From Bacillota bacterium (GTDB lineage Bacteria; Bacillota; Clostridia; Christensenellales; UMGS416): DNA of 64,000 nucleotides. The notes under the pieces were generated by a model, which saw nothing but the letters and a program-made list of their open reading frames with translations, did not search any database and was not told the DNA's origin. Where the stretch lies: NCBI GenBank assembly GCA_023422005.1, contig JAEZSC010000004.1, positions 33,058 to 97,057 on the forward strand. Direction: 5' to 3'. Below are positions 7,694 to 15,038 of this stretch, piece by piece (positions within the stretch are counted from its first letter, which is position 1; the number at the start of each line of letters is the position of its first letter). The translations under genes were made by a program, and so were the position numbers.

Positions 7694-7763
7694 GGTGGCC
7701 GCGGATCAGCCCATGAGCTTATCAGGATATGGGTTTGAGTCTTCAGTAAAATGGAGGACAATT

Positions 7764-9074
7764 ATGAAAGCTATTCTGAAAAATGTTGGGAAAGTCCTGT
7801 TGATGGTTCTTTTTGTCCCCGTTGAAATTCTCCTGCTGCTCTTTGGCACGGCGATATGGATACGTCTCCCGCCGCCGGCCAGCGCCCTGATGACAATACC
7901 AAAGCTTGTGTACCCCAACCTTGCAAATAAGGCCGCCATTCTTTATGCTGTCTTATTTGCTGTGATCGCGGCCGTTTTTCTTCTGAATCACTACAGGCAT
8001 TTTCTGCATAGTGTCTTTGTCAAAACAGTCATGTGTATCTTTCTTGTCACTTTGTTGTTTTCCCTGTCCAGCAGTCTGGTGTATCTCGGGATACTCGGAA
8101 CCACGAAGGTTGAATACACCCTCAACCACCCTGTACCCCAGTCGGATGGAGTCGGTACTTTGTTTCGCCCGGAGGACAGAATTTGCATCGATCTCGCTCA
8201 AGTTGTGAAGAACCAGCGTCCTAAAGTCTTCAAGCTTTATTTGCCCGACGGCAGCAAGACGCCTAGAGATGTCGTTATGTACCTGGCCTATGGAAATTGG
8301 CTCGCAACCGATGAAAAAAGTGTGGATTATCTCGTCGACGACCTGACGCGGCATGGATACGGAGTCGTGGTTTTTACTGGAAAAACAAGGCTCGACACGG
8401 ATATTGTAGGAATGATCCAAGACATACGGGCGAAAGTCGCTTTCCTAAAGGAAAATTCAAGGGAGTACTGCATCGGGCACCTTTACCTTTCAGGAGGTTC
8501 GGCAGGAGCCAATTTGGCACTGCTGACTGCATATGCTTCGAGCTGCCCCGATTATGCTTCTGACGGATTGCCAGCCGATTTGGCAGTAGTAGATGGCGTT
8601 ATAGCGTTCTATCCCGTGGTAGATATGATATACAACTACGATTATTTCACCGAAAAAACAGAAAAGGATAGAAGTATTCTAGACAGGTTAGGGGATTCTA
8701 TTTTTAGTATGCAGGACGTCAACGGGGCTAAGTCCATTCGCCAATCCCACTTGATGGTTATGAAAATGCTTTTGGGCGGTGGTCCGGATGAGGGTACTTT
8801 CAAACACCTTTATGAGATCAGCTCACCCAACAGGTTTTTAAGTCCTGAAGCTCCACCGACGCTCTTTATTCAGGGCGCTCACGACAGTATGACACCGATT
8901 GAGCCCACAAGGGGTATGTTTGAAGATTTGAAAGAAATGGGTGCAGATACCGCTATTCTGGAGCTTCCATTTACTGATCACGCCTTTGACATGATCCTGC
9001 CCAGTGGGTCTGCTGTAACAATAAAGGTTCTTTCAAGCATTCATGTTTGGCTGGATATGCACCGGCCTCAATAA
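7764..9074 (+). CDS. Membrane-anchored alpha/beta hydrolase (esterase/lipase type)
   Basis: This 436-residue protein has three N-terminal hydrophobic segments (about residues 10-33, 52-70 and 80-105), then an extracytoplasmic or membrane-associated hydrolase domain. It has the nucleophile elbow LSGGSAGANLAL, an acid in QGAHDSMTP and a catalytic histidine in TDHAFDM, with the order and spacing of hormone-sensitive-lipase-like enzymes. I start at ATG 7764, behind GGAGG at seven bases. It is probably transcribed alone and ends just before a repeat-rich region. The substrate, likely an acyl ester, is not deducible. Confidence 0.82.
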   Translation: MKAILKNVGKVLLMVLFVPVEILLLLFGTAIWIRLPPPASALMTIPKLVYPNLANKAAILYAVLFAVIAAVFLLNHYRHFLHSVFVKTVMCIFLVTLLFSLSSSLVYLGILGTTKVEYTLNHPVPQSDGVGTLFRPEDRICIDLAQVVKNQRPKVFKLYLPDGSKTPRDVVMYLAYGNWLATDEKSVDYLVDDLTRHGYGVVVFTGKTRLDTDIVGMIQDIRAKVAFLKENSREYCIGHLYLSGGSAGANLALLTAYASSCPDYASDGLPADLAVVDGVIAFYPVVDMIYNYDYFTEKTEKDRSILDRLGDSIFSMQDVNGAKSIRQSHLMVMKMLLGGGPDEGTFKHLYEISSPNRFLSPEAPPTLFIQGAHDSMTPIEPTRGMFEDLKEMGADTAILELPFTDHAFDMILPSGSAVTIKVLSSIHVWLDMHRPQ

Positions 9075-9200
9075 GCAAAGTGTCAGGAGGAATATACCTG
9101 GGAATTAATACAATCCTCATTGATGGAGCTGGTGTTGCCAGGCTGTCGGTGGGCCGTTATACCCAGTTGAGCGGCTTTCAGAGCACGAGCAGCGTATTGT

Positions 9201-9248
9201 TAGCAGAGCAGGCCATAAGCCTGCTCTGCTAGATTTCATGTTATTAAC
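9201..9248. repeat. Hairpin plus CATGTTATTAAC repeat, locus 2
   Basis: A perfect 13-base hairpin (TAGCAGAGCAGGC at 9201-9213, GCCTGCTCTGCTA at 9219-9231) is followed by TTTCATGTTATTAAC (9234-9248). The hairpin could also end the esterase transcript, though there is no U-run. The box abuts the left end of the MITE-like element. Confidence 0.65.
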
Positions 9249-9251
9249 CAA

Positions 9252-9405
9252 GCCGTGTGAAAACGAAAACCTGAAATTAGCATCCTCCACATCGGGCTAT
9301 AGAAACGCCTCAATGCTGATGGATTAGTGTGAAATGAGGCCAAATATGGCTGGCTTCCTCCACTTTAAGTAGGCTGTAAAGTGTGGCCCAGTGTTTTCAC
9401 ACAGC
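9252..9405. mobile_element. MITE-like non-autonomous element sharing IS1182-type ends
   Basis: Terminal inverted repeats GCCGTGTGAAAAC (9252-9264) and GTTTTCACACAGC (9393-9405) match at 12 of 13 positions. They resemble the ends of the IS1182-family element at 12113-13743: left flank plus end are identical over about 27 bases, and both right ends are followed by TCTAACA. At 154 bp it has no coding capacity. The rest of 9406-9620 shows nothing I recognise. Confidence 0.65.
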
Positions 9406-9633
9406 CTCTAACACACCAAATAGAGAGGGCATTGAACTTTCTCTTCTGCCAACTGTACTAGCAATCCCACGGAACGCTGTAGGCGGCCGCACAGTGATGT
9501 CGCCGTTGTGCGTCGTTGTGGTGTGCGGGGGCACTTAGCTGAGGCCTAGCAGCCTTGGATTGTTCGTTGAGGAGATTATGATTATGATGTGCTTAATAAA
9601 ACATATCTGTTTGAGAGCAGTGGCGATGTCAAA

Positions 9634-10279
9634 ATGATAGAACCAAGACTAGTTATCATATGCGGCATGAGTGGCTGCGGTAGGTCGACAACATCACAGA
9701 ACGTGTCGTACCAATATACATGCAACGGTATTCCTCACGAGTGGTTGCACGAGGAGATGAATCACCAGCTCGGCCGAGAATTATGACTTTGCCGACGAGA
9801 CGAACTACCAGACGCTGGCCCGCAGCAAATTCGCCGGCTACTGGGGTAAGAAGCTGGCTGTTGACACAACTGGTGAAGCCTGGGATGCCTATCACAAGCA
9901 GATTTGTGACTTTTTGGGTATACGGCACTTTCGTCGTGAGCTTCATCCAGTTGACCAACCGGAGCGCTATGTCGGAGTGTTCGAATACAATTAGCCTGGC
10001 GTGCATGGAGACGCTACAATCATCTGCGAAAATGGCGAGCTTTTCCTGAGTCCCGATTGGTTTACGCATATCAGGATGAGTTGCATCGGGCCTGATGTTT
10101 TTGATTTGCAGGCTTTCCCGATGGTCTTTACGTATGACTTTTTAGGCGACGATGCAACAATCACAGTCACGGGTAAATATGGCTGGGACATGGTAGGGCG
10201 GACATTGAAGAGAAACAGAGGAGCGGAAGATAAAGATATAGCAATCTTAATTGGTGGACTATCCGGTTGTCCTAGCTAA
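9634..10279 (+). pseudogene. Disrupted P-loop kinase-like gene
   Basis: The frame from ATG 9634 gives LVIICGMSGCGRSTTSQNV, a P-loop in which the essential lysine is arginine. It continues to a stop at about 9786. The reading then resumes in another frame (AENYDFADETNYQTLARSKF), hits an amber codon near 9992, and continues in that same frame (GDATIICENGELFL onward) to 10279. With a frameshift, an internal stop and the lost lysine it is almost certainly dead. The original was probably a nucleotide-binding kinase of unknown substrate. The segment 10194-10243 recurs at 11974-12024. Confidence 0.65.
10194..10243. repeat. About 50-bp direct repeat, left copy
   Basis: This stretch beginning TAGGGCGGACATTGAAGAGA is about 90 percent identical to 11974-12024. 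The two copies flank the low-GC TIM-barrel/PHP gene pair. Confidence 0.8.
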
Positions 10280-10352
10280 CCAATTGTTTGACATTGATCA
10301 TCTTTAGTAGTAACATATAAATGCTTAATGATAAAAATATGGAGATGATACT

Positions 10353-11189
10353 ATGCACCTCAGTGTATGGTCAGCTTATTATCTTTTTTCTACACCCGAA
10401 GAAATGGTGCTGGAATTTGTAAAAAATGGTTATAATTATTGCGAACTTTCTGACGAACATGCTAATGTTTTATTGCAAAGAGGAAACCCAGTAGAAGTCG
10501 GTAAACAGTTCAAAGAATTTGCTGACAAACACAACTTTAAATTCACGCAAGGTCATCTTATGCTTAACTGCATGTTATGCGGGAGTTTCGACGGAAAGAA
10601 ATCTACTGATATACTTAAAAATTGGTTAGATTTGTTTGTGGCAATTGGCGTAAAAAATGCAGTGCTGCACTGTGACAGCGTATCGTTCCCAGAGGGGACA
10701 AGCAGTAAAGATAAAACGCTTGCTAACATCAATGCATTAAAAATACTGACCGATTACATTAAAGATACGGATTTGGTGATTTGCCTTGAGAATTTATTTG
10801 GCGGTTCAATTGTGGATAATGTCGATCAGCTTTTAGCCATTGTAAGGCAAGTAGATAGTAAAAACATCGGTATTTGTTTAGATACAGGACATCTTAACTT
10901 ATCTGACAAAAACCAAACTACTTTTATCGAAAAAGCTGGAGAACATCTGCGAGCACTTCACATTGCTGATAATGACGGTAGTGGAGATCAACACTTGATG
11001 CCTTTTGGGCTTGGAAGGATAGATTTTTACAAAGTTATAACCAGTCTACTGGCAATTGGTTACGATGGCTTGTTCAATTTCGAAATTCCTGGTGAGCGTG
11101 CTTGCAGTATGGAAATTCGCGCATTAAAACTTCAATACATAAGCAATATTTACAATCAATTACTAAATCCAAATGGTACAATAGGTTAA
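10353..11189 (+). CDS. Sugar phosphate isomerase/epimerase-like TIM-barrel protein
   Basis: This is a 278-residue AP-endonuclease-2/xylose-isomerase-like TIM barrel. Metal-ligand segments of the family are visible: VICLENLFGG, CLDTGHLNL, ALHIADNDG and NFEIPGE. A GGAG lies eight bases before ATG. The gene is markedly AT-rich compared with the flanking GC-rich genes, and forms a pair with the following PHP-domain gene five bases downstream. The pair sits between two copies of a 50-bp repeat, suggesting a transferred cassette. The reaction is not determined; isomerase or epimerase acting on a small carbohydrate is the family expectation. Confidence 0.82.
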   Translation: MHLSVWSAYYLFSTPEEMVLEFVKNGYNYCELSDEHANVLLQRGNPVEVGKQFKEFADKHNFKFTQGHLMLNCMLCGSFDGKKSTDILKNWLDLFVAIGVKNAVLHCDSVSFPEGTSSKDKTLANINALKILTDYIKDTDLVICLENLFGGSIVDNVDQLLAIVRQVDSKNIGICLDTGHLNLSDKNQTTFIEKAGEHLRALHIADNDGSGDQHLMPFGLGRIDFYKVITSLLAIGYDGLFNFEIPGERACSMEIRALKLQYISNIYNQLLNPNGTIG

Positions 11190-11193
11190 GACA

Positions 11194-11865
11194 ATGGTAT
11201 TATCTGAAATGCACTTGCACACAAAAGAAGTCAGTCCATGTGGAAATGTATCGGCTCGGGAAATTCCAGCTTTATACAAAAGGTGCGGTTATGGAAATAT
11301 TGTCGTTACTGACCACTTTACAGATAAATATTTGAAAAAGTTGTCCCGCAACAGAACTGTAGCTTTGAATTTATGGCTTGAGGGCTATCAAGTTGTCGCC
11401 GAAATGGGGCAAAAAATCGGATTAAATGTATTTTTGGGAATTGAAATCACACTTAATGAAAGCGAAAACGAATATTTGATATACGGAATAACGGAAAATT
11501 TCGTTAAGAATTGCGGAGATATATTTGATAGTAATATAGCTCAATTCTACAAGCTGATAAAATATGGCGGTTATCAAATGTATCAGGCACATCCTTTTAG
11601 AGGAAAATGTCAACTTCAAAATCCTGAGTATATAGATGGTATTGAAGTTTTCAATGGAAATAAGCGGCACGAATCGCACAATGACTATGCATTTAAAGCC
11701 GCCAAAGCTCATCAGTTGAAAATGTTGGCTGGCAGTGATTTCCATGAATATGAGGATTTGGGTTGCGGTGGTATATATCTGCCGCAAGTAGTAAAGACAA
11801 ATGACGATCTTGTTAAATATTTATCTGAAAACGATCCTGAACTTTGGCGATCTACCAATACATGA
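11194..11865 (+). CDS. PHP-domain metal-dependent phosphoesterase
   Basis: The 223-residue PHP protein has the metal-binding motifs in order: EMHLHT at the N terminus, TDHFTDKY near 40, QAHPFRG near 130 and AGSDFHEY near 180. PHP enzymes include histidinol phosphatases and nucleotide or sugar phosphoesterases. Start ATG 11194 follows the isomerase stop by only a few bases, so the two are likely co-transcribed. The low GC content matches its partner and differs from the rest of the window. A combined carbohydrate-phosphate role for the pair is inference. Confidence 0.82.
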   Translation: MVLSEMHLHTKEVSPCGNVSAREIPALYKRCGYGNIVVTDHFTDKYLKKLSRNRTVALNLWLEGYQVVAEMGQKIGLNVFLGIEITLNESENEYLIYGITENFVKNCGDIFDSNIAQFYKLIKYGGYQMYQAHPFRGKCQLQNPEYIDGIEVFNGNKRHESHNDYAFKAAKAHQLKMLAGSDFHEYEDLGCGGIYLPQVVKTNDDLVKYLSENDPELWRSTNT

Positions 11866-11973
11866 ATTATTGGTGATTCCAATGTTTTAATGCGAGACAT
11901 CCAAGACTTGTTTGACAACGGTAATTGTCGCCTACGAAATAGGGACAGAACAGTCTATTTACCTGGTTCTGCT

Positions 11974-12024
11974 TAGGGCGGACATTGAAGAGAAGCAGGG
12001 GAGCGGAAGGATAAAGATATTGCA
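11974..12024. repeat. About 50-bp direct repeat, right copy
   Basis: Second copy of 10194-10243, with about four substitutions and one inserted base. It lies two bases before the repeat segment starting at 12026. Confidence 0.8.
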
Positions 12025-12025
12025 G

Positions 12026-12109
12026 GGCCAACTGGAATGGTAATCTGAGTTGCATGTTATTAACACCTGGTGTCCGCCGGAGAGGGGCCAGGAGGTTCGT
12101 GTTATTAAC
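12026..12109. repeat. Hairpin plus GTGTTATTAAC repeat, locus 3
   Basis: Boxes TTGCATGTTATTAAC (12050-12064) and TTCGTGTTATTAAC (12096-12109) flank a small hairpin, CCTGG (12066-12070) with CCAGG (12088-12092). Bases 12026-12064 match 6111-6149 at 38 of 39 positions. The second box abuts the left end of the IS1182-family element. Confidence 0.7.
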
Positions 12110-12112
12110 CAA

Positions 12113-13743
12113 GCCGTGTGAAAACGTGATGGATATGAGCATCAGACAGGGTTCGGGTCGGCAACTTAACTATTCTAACCGGACTAGACACCCGAAAATA
12201 AGGAAAACAAGAGCATCATCCCTGCATTCTCAGCACCAGTTCCTTTACACCAACGATATGAATCGCGCGCTTCATATTGTAAGTCAGGAAGTGGAGTAGC
12301 GATTCCACCCGCACACTGGCGGTTCTTCGGGTGAGGAAGTAGGAGTAACCCCAGGAGCGCTTCACAGTACCGAAGGGATGCTCCGCCATCTGCTTCCGTT
12401 GCTGGTACATTTCTGGGTGTGCTTCTCTGCGTCGGTCTACTTCGTCGGCAATCCGTTGGAATTCTCGGTCTTGTTCGTTCGGCCTTCGACGCCTGAGCTG
12501 CACTTGTCTCTCGACTTGCATTGCGCACAAGCTTCAACATTTCGGTAACGACGAATGCCCTTGTATTTGGGATTCTCTTTCGTTGGTCGGCACGGGCTCA
12601 ATAGATGCCCTTCGGGACAGATGTAGCCATCGGCGGCCTCGTCGTATGTGAAATGCTGTTTGCCGTATCCCCTGGTGGCCGCCTTGTGGGAGTGATCGGC
12701 TTTGGATACGATGGGAACAATGTTGTCTTTTTTGCATTTGGCAAACTGTAAAGCCGAATAGTAACCCTTATCCGCAATGACAGTGATGGTATCTACGGCC
12801 AGTTCCTCTTTGGCCTGTAGGGACATGTTGTGAAGCTGTTCTTTATCTACTGGTTCGCTGGTAACGTCCACTGCCACTACAATATGAGCCTTTTCATCCA
12901 CGGCGATCTGGACATTGTGGCAAATGTCGCAGCCCTTATTGTTCATCTGCATCATTCGGGCGTCAGGATCGGTGGAATAGACAGTGCCATGTTCATGTAC
13001 ATGCTCCCTTAGCTCGTCGAGTTCCGCCAGGCGCCGGTTGATGCTGCTGATTTTGGTTTGTATTTCCGCCTTGTCTGGAGGTGCAGCCTGGTCATCCTTC
13101 TCCTGCTGGTCGCAAATATCCAGGAGTGTCAGGTATTGATCGGCCAACTTATTGTAGTGCTCTATTTTCTTCTGAATCTTCTTCTCGTTGTGATATGCCA
13201 ATCGGCTGTTGCTGGCCCTGAACTTGCTGCCGTCGATGGCAACCATTTCTTTGCCCACCAGACCCAACTCATCGCAGATCATGCTGAACTTACGGAAGGC
13301 CTGCTTAATGGCCTTTTTGTTATCCTTCCTGAAGTCCGCGATGGTTTTGAAGTCGGGTCTCAGTCCATTGACCAGCCACATGACCTCCATGTTTCTGTGG
13401 CACTCACGCTCGATCTTTCGGGAAGAGCGAATACCGTTGAAGTAACTGTAGACGTACAATTTGAACAGATCCACTGGGTCGTAAGGTTTTCTACCCGTTT
13501 CCTTGGTTTCGGCATGGATAAACCCCAGGGTAGGGATGCCCATGTTCTCTACGATTGCATCCAGTGCCCTTACTTCGCAGTTCTCTGGGATAAGCTCATC
13601 CAGACACATCGGCTGCAGTCCCAGTTGGTTTCTGTCATTACCGGCCATGTATCTTCTCATCTTTCGCTACCTCGGTAGAAGATACTGTAATTATATCAGG
13701 TCGCTCATATGCTTTGTGTCAAATGCGGGCGTTTTCACACAAT
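12113..13743 (-). mobile_element. IS1182-family insertion sequence
   Basis: Imperfect terminal repeats GCCGTGTGAAAAC (12113-12125) and GTTTTCACACAAT (13731-13743) bracket a minus-strand transposase gene. The spacing, about 1.63 kb, is normal for the family. I could not define a target-site duplication. The transposase is frameshifted, so this copy is probably immobile. Confidence 0.75.
12216..13660 (-). pseudogene. IS1182-family transposase, frameshifted
   Basis: The main frame runs from 13660 and shows family features: an N-terminal DUF772-like region (PYDPVDLFKLYVYSYFNGI, SSRKIERECHRN), a DDE core (EMVAIDGSKFRA, DKGYYSALQF) and a Cys-rich segment (CAQCKSRDKC). Immediately after DKCS, near 12500, the normal C-terminal sequence moves to another frame: RRRRPNEQDREFQRI, EHPFGTVKRSWGYSYFL and LTYNMKRAIHI, ending at 12216. 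One base has been lost or gained, so the product is truncated unless the ribosome shifts. The reconstructed length of about 480 residues is normal. Confidence 0.85.
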
Positions 13744-13878
13744 CTCTAACAAACCTTTTGAAAATCAATAAAAATTAGAGACATCTAATCAATTAACCAC
13801 ATGGATTAACTGGGATATTCCTTTGATAATCCAGATCAGGCAGACCCCCGTACGTGCGTCTTTACCGCGTACTATGGC

Positions 13879-14904
13879 TTACTGATTGGACTCAGGAGTT
13901 TCGATGAAACGTATCGAGTCTCGTATGATTAGAGATGTCTCCAACACAAACCTGCTGCCCGGAGCATCGGGATGATTAAATCGTTTAAGCAACCGATCAA
14001 AAGCGGCCTTCGCTAGCAGCTCTTTATTGATGTCCACGGTAGTAAGCGCCGGCACGCATCTCTTGCACAGATCCGTGTTGTCAAAGCTTAGTAATGACAC
14101 CTGCTCTGGTAACGGTATACCTTCGGCCTTTAAGCGCATGGCCAGATGATACGCCGCCATGTCGCAATGGCACAGGAAGGCAGTGGGCAAAGGAGACGGC
14201 AGCGGATGTTGTGGATCATAACGCCCGGCTCTGTCGTTGTTGACTACATGATAGGCTTCCACGACCGGCAGTCCCTTTAAGTGCAGAGCTTTTGTATAGC
14301 CTAAATATCGGTCCAGAATGCTGTGGGTATGAGAGATGTCGCCGACAAAGCCGATCTGCTGATGTCCCTGCGTAAGCAGATAGTTTGTTGCACAAAAAGC
14401 GGCGTAGTAGTTGTCGATAACGATGGAGTCCACCGGCAAACCTGGGTGGCAGAAGTCGATGCAGATAGTGGGGATATTCAGACCCAGAACAGTGGCCGTA
14501 TACTCCGCGGTCAACTCACCGCATAGAAAGATGCCATCCGGCGGATCGTCAAAGCATACGGCGGGCAGCGTTAGCATCATCTCTTCGGAATTACCAATGA
14601 CGTTGAGTGATAAGCGGATGCCCTGTTCCTTGCAAAGCTTGGAGATGGCGTAGTAAATGACCGTATAGAAACGGTCACTCTCCAGAAAAAAGCGTTTGGG
14701 GATGAATAGCTCAAACCGCTTGGCGGCGAGACGTGCTGTCTTTGCGTCGGCGTCATATCCCATTTCGCGGGCGGTGGCCAGTACCTTCTTCTTTAGATTG
14801 CTGCCAACACCGGGCTGGTTGTTTATCGCCTTGGATACGGATACCTTAGTGATGCCCAGTTTGTCGGCGATCATCTGCATGGTGACCCGGTTCTTCTTTT
14901 GCAT
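13879..14904 (-). CDS. LacI-family transcriptional regulator
   Basis: The 341-residue product has an N-terminal LacI helix-turn-helix (VTMQMIADKLGITKVSVSKA, then INNQPGVG) and a periplasmic-binding-protein-like effector domain (residues 65-335; GHQQIGFVGDISHTHSI and SLLSFDNTDLC). A GGGAG site precedes the ATG by seven bases. It is divergent from the AraC-type sensor gene at 15039, and a palindrome in the shared promoter region may be its operator. It probably represses cluster A in the absence of a sugar; the effector is unknown. Confidence 0.92.
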   Translation of the reverse strand: MQKKNRVTMQMIADKLGITKVSVSKAINNQPGVGSNLKKKVLATAREMGYDADAKTARLAAKRFELFIPKRFFLESDRFYTVIYYAISKLCKEQGIRLSLNVIGNSEEMMLTLPAVCFDDPPDGIFLCGELTAEYTATVLGLNIPTICIDFCHPGLPVDSIVIDNYYAAFCATNYLLTQGHQQIGFVGDISHTHSILDRYLGYTKALHLKGLPVVEAYHVVNNDRAGRYDPQHPLPSPLPTAFLCHCDMAAYHLAMRLKAEGIPLPEQVSLLSFDNTDLCKRCVPALTTVDINKELLAKAAFDRLLKRFNHPDAPGSRFVLETSLIIRDSIRFIETPESNQ

Positions 14905-14962
14905 GGGTGAGCTCCCGGCTTACGGTGGTTTGCTTCCTACTATAACAAAACAATATGAAAAG

Positions 14963-14996
14963 AACAATTGTTGTTACTTAATTTAGAAGCTATAAT
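14963..14996 (+). promoter_or_regulatory. Promoter and candidate operator for the cluster A regulator
   Basis: TTGTTG (14968-14973) and TATAAT (14991-14996) are 17 bases apart. A perfect palindrome AACAATTGTT (14963-14972) overlaps the -35 box and is a candidate site for the divergent LacI protein. Confidence 0.55.
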
Positions 14997-15038
14997 GGGT
15001 AACGAAACTTACATCATCCAAAAAGGAGGGCGCGTTTT

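Noticed and set aside
7568..7738. 56-codon frame starting MERKIEFAIFLDGECPFY as a DCC-type thiol protein
   Set aside because: Only a faint DGECPF resemblance, with the second cysteine replaced by tyrosine, and the tail is low-complexity. Another frame gives an equally weak hydrolase-like match.
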